Assembly: GCA_036488815.1 (NCBI GenBank)
Contig: DASXGX010000025.1
Location: forward strand, 1 to 64,000
Length of the DNA stretch: 64,000 nucleotides
From: Roseiarcus sp036488815
GTDB taxonomy: Bacteria > Pseudomonadota > Alphaproteobacteria > Rhizobiales > Beijerinckiaceae
Reading direction: 5' to 3'
In this document: piece after piece, positions 1-8,716 of the stretch
Layout of the letters: the number at the start of each line of letters is the position of its first letter
Numbering within the stretch: position 1 is the first letter of the stretch
Position numbers and translations under genes: made by a program
The notes under the pieces: model-generated
The model's database searches: none
The model's input: only the letters and a program-made list of their open reading frames with translations
Told to the model about the DNA's origin: nothing

Positions 1-1811
1 TCCAGCAGCGCTTCGATCTCTGCGATCGCGCCGTGCGCGCCGGCGGCGACGAGCGGCGGCGTCAGGTGGCTGATGACGACGGCCGACGTGCGGCGCTTGG
101 CGGGCGCCGCCTCGCCGGGATTGTTGACGATGAAGGGATAGACGAGCGGCACGGCGCCGAGCACAACCTCTGGCGCGCAGTCTTCGCTCAAGGCGACCGA
201 CTTTCCGGGCAGCCATTCCAGCGTGCCATGCGCGCCGCAGTGGATCATCGCGTCGATGCGCTCCAATTCGCGCAACCAGAGATAAAAGGCGACATAGGCG
301 TGTCGCGGCGCCAGCCCAGCGTCGTGGTATTCGGACTTGCGCGCGTCGCGCCGTCCGCGGTCGGGCTGCGTCGCGACGAGAAGATGCCCGAAGCGCACGA
401 AGCGGAAGCAAAACGCGCCTTCGCGCAGAGCGGGATCGTCAGCGGCATCGCCCCAATCGGCGACGACGCGCCCGACGAAACTCGGGGGCAAATCCTGCAA
501 TCGGTCGCGATAGTCGGCGAGCGTCATTGTCGGGGTGAGCGGGCCGCTCGTCAGCGTCGCCATCAATTCGGCGGCGCTTGGCAATGGAGAGAGGCGATAG
601 CCTTCTTGGGCGAGGCGATCGGCGATCGTCAACGCGCTCTGCGGCGTGTCGAGTCCGACCGCGTAGCCCGTGCGCCCGCCCTTGGCGGGATAGTCGGAGA
701 GGATCAGCGCCAGCTTTTTCTCGCTACGCGGCTTGCAGCGCAGCACGGCCCAGTTGGCGGCGAGCGCGGCGACGAAATCGATCCGCGAGCGCTGCGAGCG
801 GTGCGCGAGCCGGGTGAACTCCAGTCCGTCGTCGCGCTCCGCCTCCGCTTTGAACGAGATGGCGCGCGCGATGATCCGTCCGTCCATCTCCGGCAGCACG
901 ACGTTCATCGCGAGATCCGCGGCGCTGAGCCCGCGCTGAGCGCTCGCCCATTGCGCCTCGCTGGAGCCGGCGAGAATGACTTGCAGAACCGGCGCGTCGG
1001 CGGAATCGAGGACGCTCGCGCCGTCATCGAGCCGCGCGGAAAACGCAGTCGCATTGAGGATGACGTCGGGACGCCAATCCGCCACCGATTGCAGAAGGGG
1101 TCCTGCGGCGGCTCCGTCCTTCAGGCTGGAGACATAGACGCTGGCGACGTCGAGGCCGCGCGCGGCGAGCGCCTCGGCGAGGGCGTCGATCGGCTCGGCG
1201 TCGCCGGCAAGATATGCGGAGCGGTAGAAGACGATCAGCGCGCGGGCCCTCGCTCCGGGCGCCTCGATGCGCCCAGGCGCATAGTGGCCGAAGGCCTCGA
1301 CCTTGTGCGGCGGCGCGGCCTCGCGCTCAACGCCGATCTTCGCCGCGACAAAATCGAGGCAAGCGGCGAGATTGCTCGAGCCGCCCTCCTGGAAATAGGC
1401 CCAGAGGCGCCGAAGGTCGCCGCGCTCCAGCGTCGAGGCGTCATCGAGCCGCGGGTCCTCCATTGCGTCGCCGGGTACGATGGCGAGATGAAAGCCTTCG
1501 CGGCGCGCGACGGCGGCGAGTTCGTCGACGCCGTATCGCCAATAGTCCATTCCACCGAGCAGCCGAACAAGCACCAAGCGCGCTTTTGCGCACACCTTCT
1601 CGACATAAAGATCGACGGAATAGGGATGCTTGAGCGCGCCGAGCGAGGCGAGGCGCAGGCTCGGATGCGATTGCGCATCGTGCGCCGACGCAAGCGCCGC
1701 AAGATCGCTGTCGGTGAAGGAGAGGAACACGATCTGCGCGCAGGAGTGATCGAGATCGACGGCCTCGGCCGTCTCGTCCAACGATCGCATCTCCGTGCGC
1801 AGCAGGTGCAT
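1..1811 (-). CDS. cobN: Cobaltochelatase subunit CobN, N-terminal 603 codons (truncated by window edge)
   Basis: Translating the minus strand from the ATG at 1811 gives an uninterrupted frame to base 1. CobN is the large subunit of the ATP-dependent CobNST chelatase, which inserts cobalt into hydrogenobyrinate a,c-diamide in aerobic vitamin B12 synthesis. The start MHLLRTEM is typical of the family. The conserved CobN/BchH signature HCGAHGTLEWLPGK lies near residues 545-558. The full family length is about 1250-1300 residues, so roughly half is outside the window. The start codon lies 4 bases beyond the stop codon of cobW, which is upstream, so the two are co-transcribed and probably translationally coupled. 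A riboswitch further upstream at about 3340-3515 suggests repression by cobalamin. Confidence 0.93.
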   Translation of the reverse strand, partial: MHLLRTEMRSLDETAEAVDLDHSCAQIVFLSFTDSDLAALASAHDAQSHPSLRLASLGALKHPYSVDLYVEKVCAKARLVLVRLLGGMDYWRYGVDELAAVARREGFHLAIVPGDAMEDPRLDDASTLERGDLRRLWAYFQEGGSSNLAACLDFVAAKIGVEREAAPPHKVEAFGHYAPGRIEAPGARARALIVFYRSAYLAGDAEPIDALAEALAARGLDVASVYVSSLKDGAAAGPLLQSVADWRPDVILNATAFSARLDDGASVLDSADAPVLQVILAGSSEAQWASAQRGLSAADLAMNVVLPEMDGRIIARAISFKAEAERDDGLEFTRLAHRSQRSRIDFVAALAANWAVLRCKPRSEKKLALILSDYPAKGGRTGYAVGLDTPQSALTIADRLAQEGYRLSPLPSAAELMATLTSGPLTPTMTLADYRDRLQDLPPSFVGRVVADWGDAADDPALREGAFCFRFVRFGHLLVATQPDRGRRDARKSEYHDAGLAPRHAYVAFYLWLRELERIDAMIHCGAHGTLEWLPGKSVALSEDCAPEVVLGAVPLVYPFIVNNPGEAAPAKRRTSAVVISHLTPPLVAAGAHGAIAEIEALL

Positions 1812-1815
1812 GACG

Positions 1816-2850
1816 TTAGGCCATGAGCGCGGCGGAAATCGCCGCTTTGTCGACGCCCCTTTCGCCGATCACGACGAGGCGGCCTGCGCGGCGTTCGTCC
1901 GCCTTCCAGGCGCGGTCGAACTGGTGCGAAAACCGCGCGCCGACCCCTTGCACGAGCAGACGCATCGGCTTGCCCGCGACTTCGGCGAAACCCTTCATCC
2001 GCAGCACGTCGTGGTCGCGCGCGATCTTCGCGAGCTTCGCCACCAGCGCGCCGGCGTCGGGAATGGCCGGCAGATCGAGCACGAAGCTGTCGAAGTCGTC
2101 GTGGTCGTGCTCCTCCTCGGCGTCGTGATGGGAGGGGCGCGCGGCAAGATCGTCTTCGGCGGCGGCGTGGAGCCCGAGAACGAGGTTCGGGTCGAGGCGA
2201 CCCTCCTTGGTCGCGACGACTTTCACCTCGCGCGGGATCGAGGCGACGATCTCGGCCGTGACGCGCTCGAGCGCGTCGGCGTCGACGAGATCGGCCTTGT
2301 TGAGGATCACGAGATCGGCGCAGAGGAGCTGGTCTTCGTAGACCTCCTCGAGCGGGTTGTCGTGATCGAGCGAGGCGTCCTCGGCGCGCTGGGCGGCGAT
2401 TCTCTCTTCATCGTCTGCGAAACGCCCCTCCGCCACCGCGGCGGCGTCCACCACTGCGATGACGCCGTCGACCGTGAGCTTCGAGCGTACCGCCGGCCAG
2501 TCGAACGCCTTCACCAGCGGCTTCGGCAAGGCGAGGCCCGACGTTTCGATGATGATGTGGTCGGGCCGCGGCTCGCGCGCGAGCAGCGTCTCGATCGCCG
2601 GCAGGAAATCGTCGGCCACCGTGCAGCAGATGCAGCCGTTGGCGAGTTCGACGATGTTCTCTTCGGGGCAGGAGGCGACCCCGCACGAGCGCAGGATTTC
2701 GCCGTCGACGCCGACATCGCCGAACTCGTTGACGACGAGGGCGAGGCGCCGGCCATGCGCATGGGCGAGTACATGACGGATCAGGGTCGTTTTGCCCGCT
2801 CCCAGAAAGCCGGTGATGATGGTCGCGGGAACCTTGGCGAGAATCGTCAT
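1816..2850 (-). CDS. cobW: CobW family GTPase / metallochaperone
   Basis: A 344-residue G3E-family P-loop GTPase, presumed to deliver cobalt to the CobNST chelatase. The Walker A motif GFLGAGKTT is at residues 14-22. The zinc/cobalt-binding CxCC motif appears in NGCICCTV, and the G4 motif in LNKAD. A His/Asp/Glu-rich stretch near residues 240-255 (SHHDAEEEHDHDD) is a likely metal-loading loop before the C-terminal CobW_C domain. The ATG at 2850 is chosen because it overlaps the stop of the upstream DUF1636 gene (ATGA). The longer reading frame upstream has no CobW-like sequence. It sits between DUF1636 and cobN, as in many alphaproteobacterial B12 operons. Confidence 0.95.
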   Translation of the reverse strand: MTILAKVPATIITGFLGAGKTTLIRHVLAHAHGRRLALVVNEFGDVGVDGEILRSCGVASCPEENIVELANGCICCTVADDFLPAIETLLAREPRPDHIIIETSGLALPKPLVKAFDWPAVRSKLTVDGVIAVVDAAAVAEGRFADDEERIAAQRAEDASLDHDNPLEEVYEDQLLCADLVILNKADLVDADALERVTAEIVASIPREVKVVATKEGRLDPNLVLGLHAAAEDDLAARPSHHDAEEEHDHDDFDSFVLDLPAIPDAGALVAKLAKIARDHDVLRMKGFAEVAGKPMRLLVQGVGARFSHQFDRAWKADERRAGRLVVIGERGVDKAAISAALMA

Positions 2851-3227
2851 GCGCTGTGCTCCAGATCGGCGGAGAGAGGGGGAATGCGGGCGATCACACC
2901 CTTTTTGAGAGAGTCCGGACGCTGCTTCCACGGGATGAGCCCGTCGGGCGCATGGGCGTAGAGTTCAGCCGCCGCGAGGATCGCCGGCGCGGAGTCGGGG
3001 GTAAAATCGCCGTAGATGTAGGTCCACTTGCCTGCGGCGGCGAAGCCGATGGTGCAGGGGCGCTTGCAAACGGACAGACATTCGACCGGCTTGACGCGCA
3101 CGCGATCGTCGGCGATCGCCGACAGGGCCGCATGCAAGCGCGCGCCTGCGCGCTCAGCCTTCGGCTCCAGCGGCTCGTCGGCCGCGCGGCACGTCACGCA
3201 GATGTGGATTGTGGTCTCCGCCGTCAT
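2847..3227 (-). CDS. DUF1636 family metal-binding protein
   Basis: A 126-residue small cytosolic protein of the DUF1636, ferredoxin/thioredoxin-like family. The N-terminal part has CVTC and the middle has a second cysteine group in VECLSVCKRPC. Four or five cysteines spaced this way suggest a metal or iron-sulfur site. The family co-occurs with cobW and cobN, and its exact biochemical role is not established as far as I know. The ATG at 3227 is preferred because the frame upstream of it translates the riboswitch leader. The stop overlaps the cobW start. It is the first gene of the riboswitch-controlled operon. Confidence 0.88.
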   Translation of the reverse strand: MTAETTIHICVTCRAADEPLEPKAERAGARLHAALSAIADDRVRVKPVECLSVCKRPCTIGFAAAGKWTYIYGDFTPDSAPAILAAAELYAHAPDGLIPWKQRPDSLKKGVIARIPPLSADLEHSA

Positions 3228-3339
3228 GCAACCCGCTTTCTCCAACGCGGGCGCTGACAGCGAAAGCTCGCTGATCCGGCTGTCGAATCGTTCGACGCCG
3301 AACCGCTCCGGGAGCACCCCGCCCGTCGCGTGATATCCG

Positions 3340-3515
3340 GCTGACGGCAGGTTTCCTGGCTCGTGGATCACCGCCTCGCGCCGCCTTCCCGATCCCAATC
3401 CGATCAGTGGCTTATCGGCGTCCGGCTACCCACTCACAGTTGCGGGGGCAGCTGCGGTTTCAGGCTTTCGCCGTACCGCATTCCCTTTCGAACCCTCGTT
3501 CCAAGAGGGACCGTC
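3340..3515 (-). promoter_or_regulatory. Cobalamin riboswitch (AdoCbl aptamer)
   Basis: Read on the minus strand, the leader contains the hallmark conserved pieces in order: GCTGCCCCCGCAACTGT, AAGCCACTG, GGGAAGG and GAGCCAGGAAACCTGCC. These are the B12-box elements of cobalamin riboswitches. It precedes DUF1636-cobW-cobN. Between the aptamer and the DUF1636 start there is a small hairpin (CCCGC at 3232-3236 pairing with GCGGG at 3247-3251 on the plus numbering) whose loop carries a GGAG sequence. Control at ribosome access is therefore possible. The exact 5' boundary is approximate. Confidence 0.93.
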
Positions 3516-3551
3516 AAGTCGACTAGTGTTAGGCAGGGGAGCGAGAGTCTG

Positions 3552-4451
3552 TCAATCTCGCGACGGCCAGTTTGCGCTGAGTTCGCCGCGAACTTGCGAC
3601 GGGAGGGGGCCTTGCAGCGTGAGCAAAGCCTCGCGCAGCGCTTTGGGCAAAGCGGTCGCCTGCGCCGCTGCGACGAAGTCGGACCGCGTGGCGGAGCGAG
3701 ACTTGGCGCCCTGAAACACGAGCAAGCCTTTCGGCGTCATGATCGCATCGCCCTTGCGCAGGGTCGGGTCGCTCAGCGACGCCGCTGAGAACGCGCTGGC
3801 CGGCGATCGATGGCACGTGCAGGCGTTGTCCAGCGCCGTTCGATAGCGAAAAGCGGCTGGCAGGGCGGAGTAGGACGCCCCGCGCGTCGAGACTGCATCG
3901 TCGATGCGATCCGAGCCGGCCCTTTCTGTGTAGCGCGCGGTTGGCGCGTCCGGGCATTGCGCCGCGCAAGCGTCGTCGCCGCCGCTTGCGCCCGCCGCGC
4001 TCGGAAAGAAGTATCCGTCGCACAGACGCACGCACACCGCGAGGCCTGTGGCTCGCGCCTCTCCGCGCGCGCGTCGCACCACGGGTTGCGGGCTGAGGGC
4101 AGGGGGCGCCACGCCGGCCCCTCGCAGATCGAGAGCGGGCGCGTGGAAGTCCCGCCCGATGCCGCCGTCCGCCCAGGCGAACTTGACCGCGAGCAGGAGC
4201 GCCCCCGCCAGAAGGATGACGATGGCTGCGAAAACGACGAAGTGTCGAGGCCGCGTCTCGCCGCTCACAGCCGCCCCAGACTGGGACCGCGTGGGAGCCG
4301 CGATCGCTTCACCGCCGACGACCTGCGCATTGCATTGCTTGCGCAGCGCGTCGACTTTGGCGAGGAGGCTTTCGATGTCGCGCTCGAGCGCCGCCGAGAG
4401 TGGCGGCGGCTGCGTTGGAGAAAGTCGTTTTTCAGCGTGCCAATTGCGCAT
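3552..4451 (-). CDS. DUF2865 domain-containing membrane-anchored protein
   Basis: A 299-residue protein. An N-terminal cytosolic part with a short predicted helix (ERDIESLLAKVDALRKQ) is followed by one transmembrane segment near residues 70-93 (FVVFAAIVILLAGALLLAVK) and a Cys-containing periplasmic region. The motif VCVRLCDGYFFP is the signature of DUF2865, common in Rhizobiales; no activity is known. The ATG at 4451 is preferred over an upstream TTG at 4523 because AGGTG lies just upstream. Conserved cysteines (VCVRLC, DACAAQCPDAP, NACTCH) could form disulfides in the periplasm. It is transcribed away from the cobalamin leader's start side and appears monocistronic. Confidence 0.8.
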   Translation of the reverse strand: MRNWHAEKRLSPTQPPPLSAALERDIESLLAKVDALRKQCNAQVVGGEAIAAPTRSQSGAAVSGETRPRHFVVFAAIVILLAGALLLAVKFAWADGGIGRDFHAPALDLRGAGVAPPALSPQPVVRRARGEARATGLAVCVRLCDGYFFPSAAGASGGDDACAAQCPDAPTARYTERAGSDRIDDAVSTRGASYSALPAAFRYRTALDNACTCHRSPASAFSAASLSDPTLRKGDAIMTPKGLLVFQGAKSRSATRSDFVAAAQATALPKALREALLTLQGPLPSQVRGELSANWPSRD

Positions 4452-4640
4452 CGCAGCACCTGCGTTTGTGGCGATGCAGTCTAGGCTTGGCGGCGAACGA
4501 CGATAGCCTCGGATTCTACTCAACTACCCGCGTTGGCGAGCGCCAGCGCGGGTAGGCTGTCGGCGCCGCGCTGCGACGCCAACCGACGTGACAATCATGG
4601 CCGACTTAGACAAGCGCGGGGTTTTGGGCCCCGAGCTCGA

Positions 4641-5060
4641 TCATTCGGCCGGAGCGAACGTCTTGCTCCGCGTCGGCGCCGTTTCGGCGTTCGGGGTCGC
4701 GGGGGTGGTCTCGGGAGTGCGATCCCGCGTCGTGCGGCGCCAGGCCAGATTAATGCGTCGCAGAATCCTCTGGAACGCATTGGGCGCCTGGAAGTGCGAT
4801 GCGAATTCCCGGTTGATCTCTACCGGACGCCAATAGACCTCGCGCCAGACTTGAAATTCCTGCCAGAGCTCTCGGCTCTGTTCGGGCGCGACCGACAATG
4901 ACGCGCAGTCACAATGCGCGTCGATCGTCACATTGCCATACTTGTCAAATCGGAACCTGTGTCGACTTGGCGCGTGCTTCAGCCACCCGCGGCTGAGTTC
5001 GAAGTCGCTCGATTGCGTTCGAAGAGCCGTGATCATCGGGCTTACATCCAAGTATGCCAT
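4641..5060 (-). CDS. Conserved hypothetical protein (139 aa)
   Basis: A soluble 139-residue protein with no signal peptide or membrane segment. The central part (residues 30-95) is rich in aromatics and charged residues, with HRFRFDKYGNVTID, a DCASLSV segment and EVYWRPVEINREFASHFQ. The last 35 residues are low-complexity Thr/Pro/Ala and probably disordered. A strong ribosome site (GGAGGAGAC) precedes the ATG at 5060, supporting it as a real gene. I recall similar short proteins in Rhizobiales but can assign no function. It is separated by about 190 bp from the DUF2865 gene and shares its orientation. Confidence 0.7.
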   Translation of the reverse strand: MAYLDVSPMITALRTQSSDFELSRGWLKHAPSRHRFRFDKYGNVTIDAHCDCASLSVAPEQSRELWQEFQVWREVYWRPVEINREFASHFQAPNAFQRILRRINLAWRRTTRDRTPETTPATPNAETAPTRSKTFAPAE

Positions 5061-5551
5061 GACTGTCTCCTCCGGAGTTCCTCCTCTAGCCCAGCAGGGC
5101 TATCCAAAAGCATCAGCTACAAATGGCGCCATTTTGCGCCCGACTCAGGGCAGAATGCCGTCGGCGGGGAGCCAGGCGGCGGGGGTGAGAGGGGACGTCG
5201 CCATCCCCCTGGGACGCCGGGCGCGCGGCCCGTTCGGGCTACTCGGCAGGTCGTCTCAAAACCCCAAGGGCGCCGCGCACGCCGTTCATCGCGTAGCGCG
5301 CAAGTTCAAATCTTCGTCAGGTTGCGCGACTTGCAGGATGCTCGCGTCCGGTCTCAGAAGCGCGCGCGTGGGGCGAAGTTCGTCGGAGCCGAATAAATCC
5401 ACGCGCCGATGTTGGATAAGGCTTGCCGAGATCGTGACAATTGGACCCCTCTGTCCGGGCACGCCGGTCATCGTTGTCCCGACGACAAACGCCAGTGAAT
5501 CAGGCGGTCCGCGGGCGGTGCAACGCCAATGGCGGCCGGCGTCGGCGGCTC
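5061..5551. other. Intergenic region without a convincing gene
   Basis: About 490 bases between the divergent 139-residue unknown and the copper operon. Frames here are open by GC bias, but none has a ribosome site and recognisable protein sequence together. The short minus-strand frame at 5286-5471 has no features I recognise. Apart from the ribosome site of the gene at 4641-5060 and the MerR-type promoter at its right border, I see no structured element. Confidence 0.6.
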
Positions 5552-5582
5552 TTGACCTTCCAGCGACTGGAAACCCTATCTG
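5552..5582 (+). promoter_or_regulatory. MerR/CueR-type promoter with 19-bp spacer and operator dyad
   Basis: TTGACC at 5552-5557 (-35) and TATCTG at 5577-5582 (-10-like) are separated by 19 bp, the over-long spacing typical of MerR-activated promoters. Inside the spacer lies the dyad TTCCAG-CGA-CTGGAA (5558-5572), matching the known CueR/HmrR operator style (CCTTCC...GGAAGG). It directly precedes the copper operon, which ends with a CueR-like gene. Autogenous copper-induced activation is therefore expected. Confidence 0.85.
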
Positions 5583-5613
5583 CGTTCTAGCTTACTGGAA
5601 GGAAGTCCATCCT

Positions 5614-5865
5614 ATGAAAATTCATGCGTCAAATGCCGGATCTGTCGCCCTATCGATCTCGGGCATGACTTGCTCGGGGTGCGCCAATGCGGTGACTCGG
5701 GTTCTCTCTCGCGTTCCGGGCGTCGCGAGCGCCCGCGTCGATTTGGCGAGCGGTCGCGCCGTCGTGGTGGGCGAAGCGCGCCCGGAGGACCTCATTGTCG
5801 CGGTCGAAGCCGCCGGCTTCGAAGCGCAACGCGCGCCGGGCGAGGCGTCAGGAGATCTGCAATGA
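5614..5865 (+). CDS. copZ: CopZ-like heavy-metal-associated chaperone
   Basis: An 83-residue protein consisting of one HMA (ferredoxin-like beta-alpha-beta) domain. The copper-binding motif MTCSGC is followed by ANAVTRVLSRVPGV, the usual helix. It is expected to carry Cu(I) in the cytosol to CopA. The ATG at 5614 lies 32 bp downstream of the -10 of a MerR-type promoter and is preceded by AAGGAAG. Its TGA overlaps the ATG of copA, indicating coupled translation and co-stoichiometric expression. Extending the frame upstream gives no related sequence, so this start is preferred. Confidence 0.88.
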   Translation: MKIHASNAGSVALSISGMTCSGCANAVTRVLSRVPGVASARVDLASGRAVVVGEARPEDLIVAVEAAGFEAQRAPGEASGDLQ

Positions 5866-8258
5866 GCGCGGCCGCAGCCGGCGCCGTCGAACGTGAGCAT
5901 GTCGTTCTCCCGATCGAGGGGATGACATGCGCGACCTGCGCCGGGCGGATCGAAAAGGTTCTTCGCGCTCTTCCCAGCGTTGAGGCGACGATCAACCTTT
6001 CGACCGAGCAAGCGGACGTGCGGTTCGATCCGGCGCTCACCGCTCCGTCGGCGCTCGCCGAGGCGGTTGGACGCGCCGGCTTCGACGTCAGGCGCGAGAC
6101 CAGGGAGTTCGCCATCTCCGGGATGACCTGCGCGACCTGCGCCGGCCGGGTCGAGAAGGCGCTCCGCTCGGCGCCGGGCGTGACCCGCGCCGAAGTGAAC
6201 CTTGCGACCGACAGGGCGTCGGTCGAGGGCGTCGCCGGGCTCCTCAAACCCGCCGACCTGCTCGCCGCCGTCCAGCGCGCCGGCTACGACGCCGAATTGC
6301 TCACTGGCGACGAAGTGCGCGACCGGCAAGTGACAGCCGCCGAGGCGCGGCGTTTCAAGCGGGAGACCTGGCGGGTCGCCGCGGCCGTTGCGCTGAGCGC
6401 TCCGCTGCTGCTGCCGATGTTCGGCGTGCCGCTGCCGGCCTGGCTGCAATTCGCATTGGCGACGCCGGTGCAGTTTGTGATCGGCGCGCGGTTCTATATC
6501 GCCGCTTGGAAGGCGCTCCGTGCTTTCGCCGGCAATATGGACCTGTTGGTGTCGATCGGCACATCAGGCGCTTATTTCTACAGCCTCGCCTTGATGATGT
6601 CTCGCGGGCCGGAGACGCATCTGTACTTCGATGCGGCGGCGGTCGTGATTGCGCTCGTCGCGCTCGGAAAGTGGCTGGAGGCGCGCGCGAAGCGCTCGAC
6701 CACCGCCGCCATCCAGACGCTGATGTCGCTGCGGCCGGACCGCGCGCGCGTCGAACGAGGAGGGGGCGAGATCGAACTGCCCGTCTCCGCCGTCGCGATC
6801 GGCGACATCGTCGTGGTGCGCCCGGGCGAACGCCTGCCGGTCGACGGCGTCGTGACCAGCGGCGCCAGCGAGGTCGACGAGAGCCTCCTCACCGGCGAGA
6901 GCATGCCTGTCGCCAAGAGCCCTGGCGACAAGGCGACCGGCGGTTCGATCAACGGCGGCGGCCTGCTGCGCATCAAAACGACGGCGGTCGGCGCGCAATC
7001 GACCCTGTCGCGGATCATCGCCCTCGTCGAAAGCGCTCAGGCGAAGAAAGCGCCCGTGCAACAACTCGTCGATCGGGTCGCGGCCGTTTTCGTGCCCGTC
7101 GTGACGATCGTCGCCCTGGCGGCTTTCCTCGGCTGGTGGCTGGTCGTCGGCAATTTCGCGGCCGGAGTCGTCGCGGCGGTGTCGGTGCTGGTCATTGCCT
7201 GCCCCTGCGCGCTCGGCCTCGCGACCCCTACTGCGCTGATGGTCGGAACGGGCGCCGCGGCGCGGTCCGGCATACTGATCCGCGATGCGGAGGCGCTCGA
7301 ACGCGCCCACCGGATCGACACGATCGTTCTCGATAAGACGGGCACGCTAACCGAGGGCAAGCCGGCGGCGACCGAGGTCATCCCGATCGGCGTTTCCGAG
7401 ACGGAGTTGCTGAGGCTCGCCGCCGCTGCGCAAAAGGGCAGCGAGCATCCCCTGGCGCGGGCCTTTCTCGAGCGGGCCGAAGGGCTCGCGCTGCCCGCGC
7501 TCGAGGCGTTCCAGGCCTACCCCGGCATGGGGCTTGTCGCGCAGGTCGAAGGACGCCGCATCGCCATAGGCAACCGTCGCCTGATGACCGAGAACAGCGT
7601 TCCAATGGAAGCGTTGGAGATACAGGCGGCGCGTCTCGAAAACGCGGGGCGCACGGTGATGTGGGTCGGCGCGCTCGAAGCGCCGGCGCGCCTGATCGGC
7701 GTTGTCGCGGCCGCCGATCCGGTCAAACCGACTGCCGCGGCGGCAGTGCGGCGTTTGCACGAGATCGGCGTCGAGACCGTGCTGCTGACGGGCGACAACG
7801 AGCGGACCGCCGCCGCAGTCGCGGCTGAACTCGGCGTCAAACGGGTTCTGGCCGGCGTGTCGCCGGAGGGCAAGGCCGCCGAGGTCCAACGCCTGCAAGC
7901 CGAAGGTCGCCGTGTCGGCATGGTCGGCGACGGCGTCAATGACGCGCCCGCCCTCGCTGCCGCCGATGTCGGCATCGCAATGGGCACAGGCGCGGACGTC
8001 GCGATGCAAACGGCGGGGATCACGTTGATGCGCGGAGACCCGATGCTGATCGCCGACGCCATCGCCGTGAGCCGCGCGACCTACAAAAAGATTCGCCAGG
8101 GCCTATTTTGGGCGTTCGTCTATAATCTGATCGGCATGCCCGCGGCGGCGTTGGGCATGTTGAACCCGATCGTCGCCGGCGCCGCCATGGCGCTGTCGTC
8201 GGTCAGCGTGGTGTCGAATGCGCTGCTGCTGCGACGCTGGCGGCCGGGCAACCTATGA
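5862..8258 (+). CDS. copA: Copper-translocating P1B-type ATPase
   Basis: A 798-residue Cu(I)-exporting ATPase of the inner membrane. Two N-terminal HMA domains carry GMTCATC (cysteines near 23/26 and 90/93). The intramembrane metal site CPC is at about 447-449 in VIACPCALGLATP. The phosphorylation motif DKTGTLTEG starts at D491, SEHPLA (the P1B HP motif) is at about 527-532, and GDGVNDAP begins near 689. TGES is in the actuator domain. The last helices contain YN and MALSSVSVVSN, consistent with class P1B-1 copper specificity. The ATG at 5862 overlaps the stop of the chaperone gene. A cueR-like gene follows after 9 bp, so this is a compact copper-detoxification operon. Confidence 0.97.
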   Translation: MSAAAAGAVEREHVVLPIEGMTCATCAGRIEKVLRALPSVEATINLSTEQADVRFDPALTAPSALAEAVGRAGFDVRRETREFAISGMTCATCAGRVEKALRSAPGVTRAEVNLATDRASVEGVAGLLKPADLLAAVQRAGYDAELLTGDEVRDRQVTAAEARRFKRETWRVAAAVALSAPLLLPMFGVPLPAWLQFALATPVQFVIGARFYIAAWKALRAFAGNMDLLVSIGTSGAYFYSLALMMSRGPETHLYFDAAAVVIALVALGKWLEARAKRSTTAAIQTLMSLRPDRARVERGGGEIELPVSAVAIGDIVVVRPGERLPVDGVVTSGASEVDESLLTGESMPVAKSPGDKATGGSINGGGLLRIKTTAVGAQSTLSRIIALVESAQAKKAPVQQLVDRVAAVFVPVVTIVALAAFLGWWLVVGNFAAGVVAAVSVLVIACPCALGLATPTALMVGTGAAARSGILIRDAEALERAHRIDTIVLDKTGTLTEGKPAATEVIPIGVSETELLRLAAAAQKGSEHPLARAFLERAEGLALPALEAFQAYPGMGLVAQVEGRRIAIGNRRLMTENSVPMEALEIQAARLENAGRTVMWVGALEAPARLIGVVAAADPVKPTAAAAVRRLHEIGVETVLLTGDNERTAAAVAAELGVKRVLAGVSPEGKAAEVQRLQAEGRRVGMVGDGVNDAPALAAADVGIAMGTGADVAMQTAGITLMRGDPMLIADAIAVSRATYKKIRQGLFWAFVYNLIGMPAAALGMLNPIVAGAAMALSSVSVVSNALLLRRWRPGNL

Positions 8259-8267
8259 AGGTTTGAG

Positions 8268-8681
8268 ATGACGGAGATTGCGAGGATGACGATTGGCGAG
8301 GCGGCGTCGCTCTCGGGCGTGCCGCCGAAGACGATCCGCTATTACGAGGAGATCGGTCTCATCGCGGCTCCCGAGCGTCTGGAAAACCGCTATCGCGCCT
8401 ATGACGAGAGCGACGTTCGCACGCTGCGCTTCATTCAACGCGCGCGAAGCCTGGGATTCCCGCTCAAGGAGGTTGGCGAGCTGTTGGCGCTCTATCGCGA
8501 TCGCAGCCGCACCAGCAGAGAGGTGAAGCGCCTCGCGCTGGCGCGGATCGCCGATCTCGATCGCAAGATCGCCGAGCTTACCACGATCCGCAACGCGATC
8601 GGCGATCTGGCGGGACATTGCCATGGCGACAACCGGCCAGATTGTCCCATCCTCGACGAACTCGAGGCGCCCACGCATTGA
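8268..8681 (+). CDS. cueR: CueR/HmrR-like copper-responsive MerR family regulator
   Basis: A 137-residue MerR-family activator. The N-terminal winged helix (TIGEAASLSGVPPKTIRYYE) is followed by the long dimerization helix, and the metal-binding loop is C-HGDNRPD-CPI. The two cysteines seven residues apart and the CPI sequence match CueR-class Cu(I)/Ag(I) sensors. It probably binds the dyad at 5558-5572 and activates its own operon. Either ATG at 8268 or ATG at 8286 (preceded by GCGAGG) could be used; family alignments begin near the second. Zn- or Pb-sensing relatives are unlikely given the copA partner. Confidence 0.92.
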   Translation: MTEIARMTIGEAASLSGVPPKTIRYYEEIGLIAAPERLENRYRAYDESDVRTLRFIQRARSLGFPLKEVGELLALYRDRSRTSREVKRLALARIADLDRKIAELTTIRNAIGDLAGHCHGDNRPDCPILDELEAPTH

Positions 8682-8716
8682 CGCTGCGGGGTCCCCTGAG
8701 CTCGTGAACAAAAGTT

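Noticed and set aside
33..1826. Long plus-strand reading frame opposite cobN
   Set aside because: It is open because of high GC; its translation is Arg/Gly-rich with no family resemblance, while the minus strand gives a clear CobN.
5286..5471. Short minus-strand frame upstream of the copper operon
   Set aside because: No ribosome site and no recognisable protein features.
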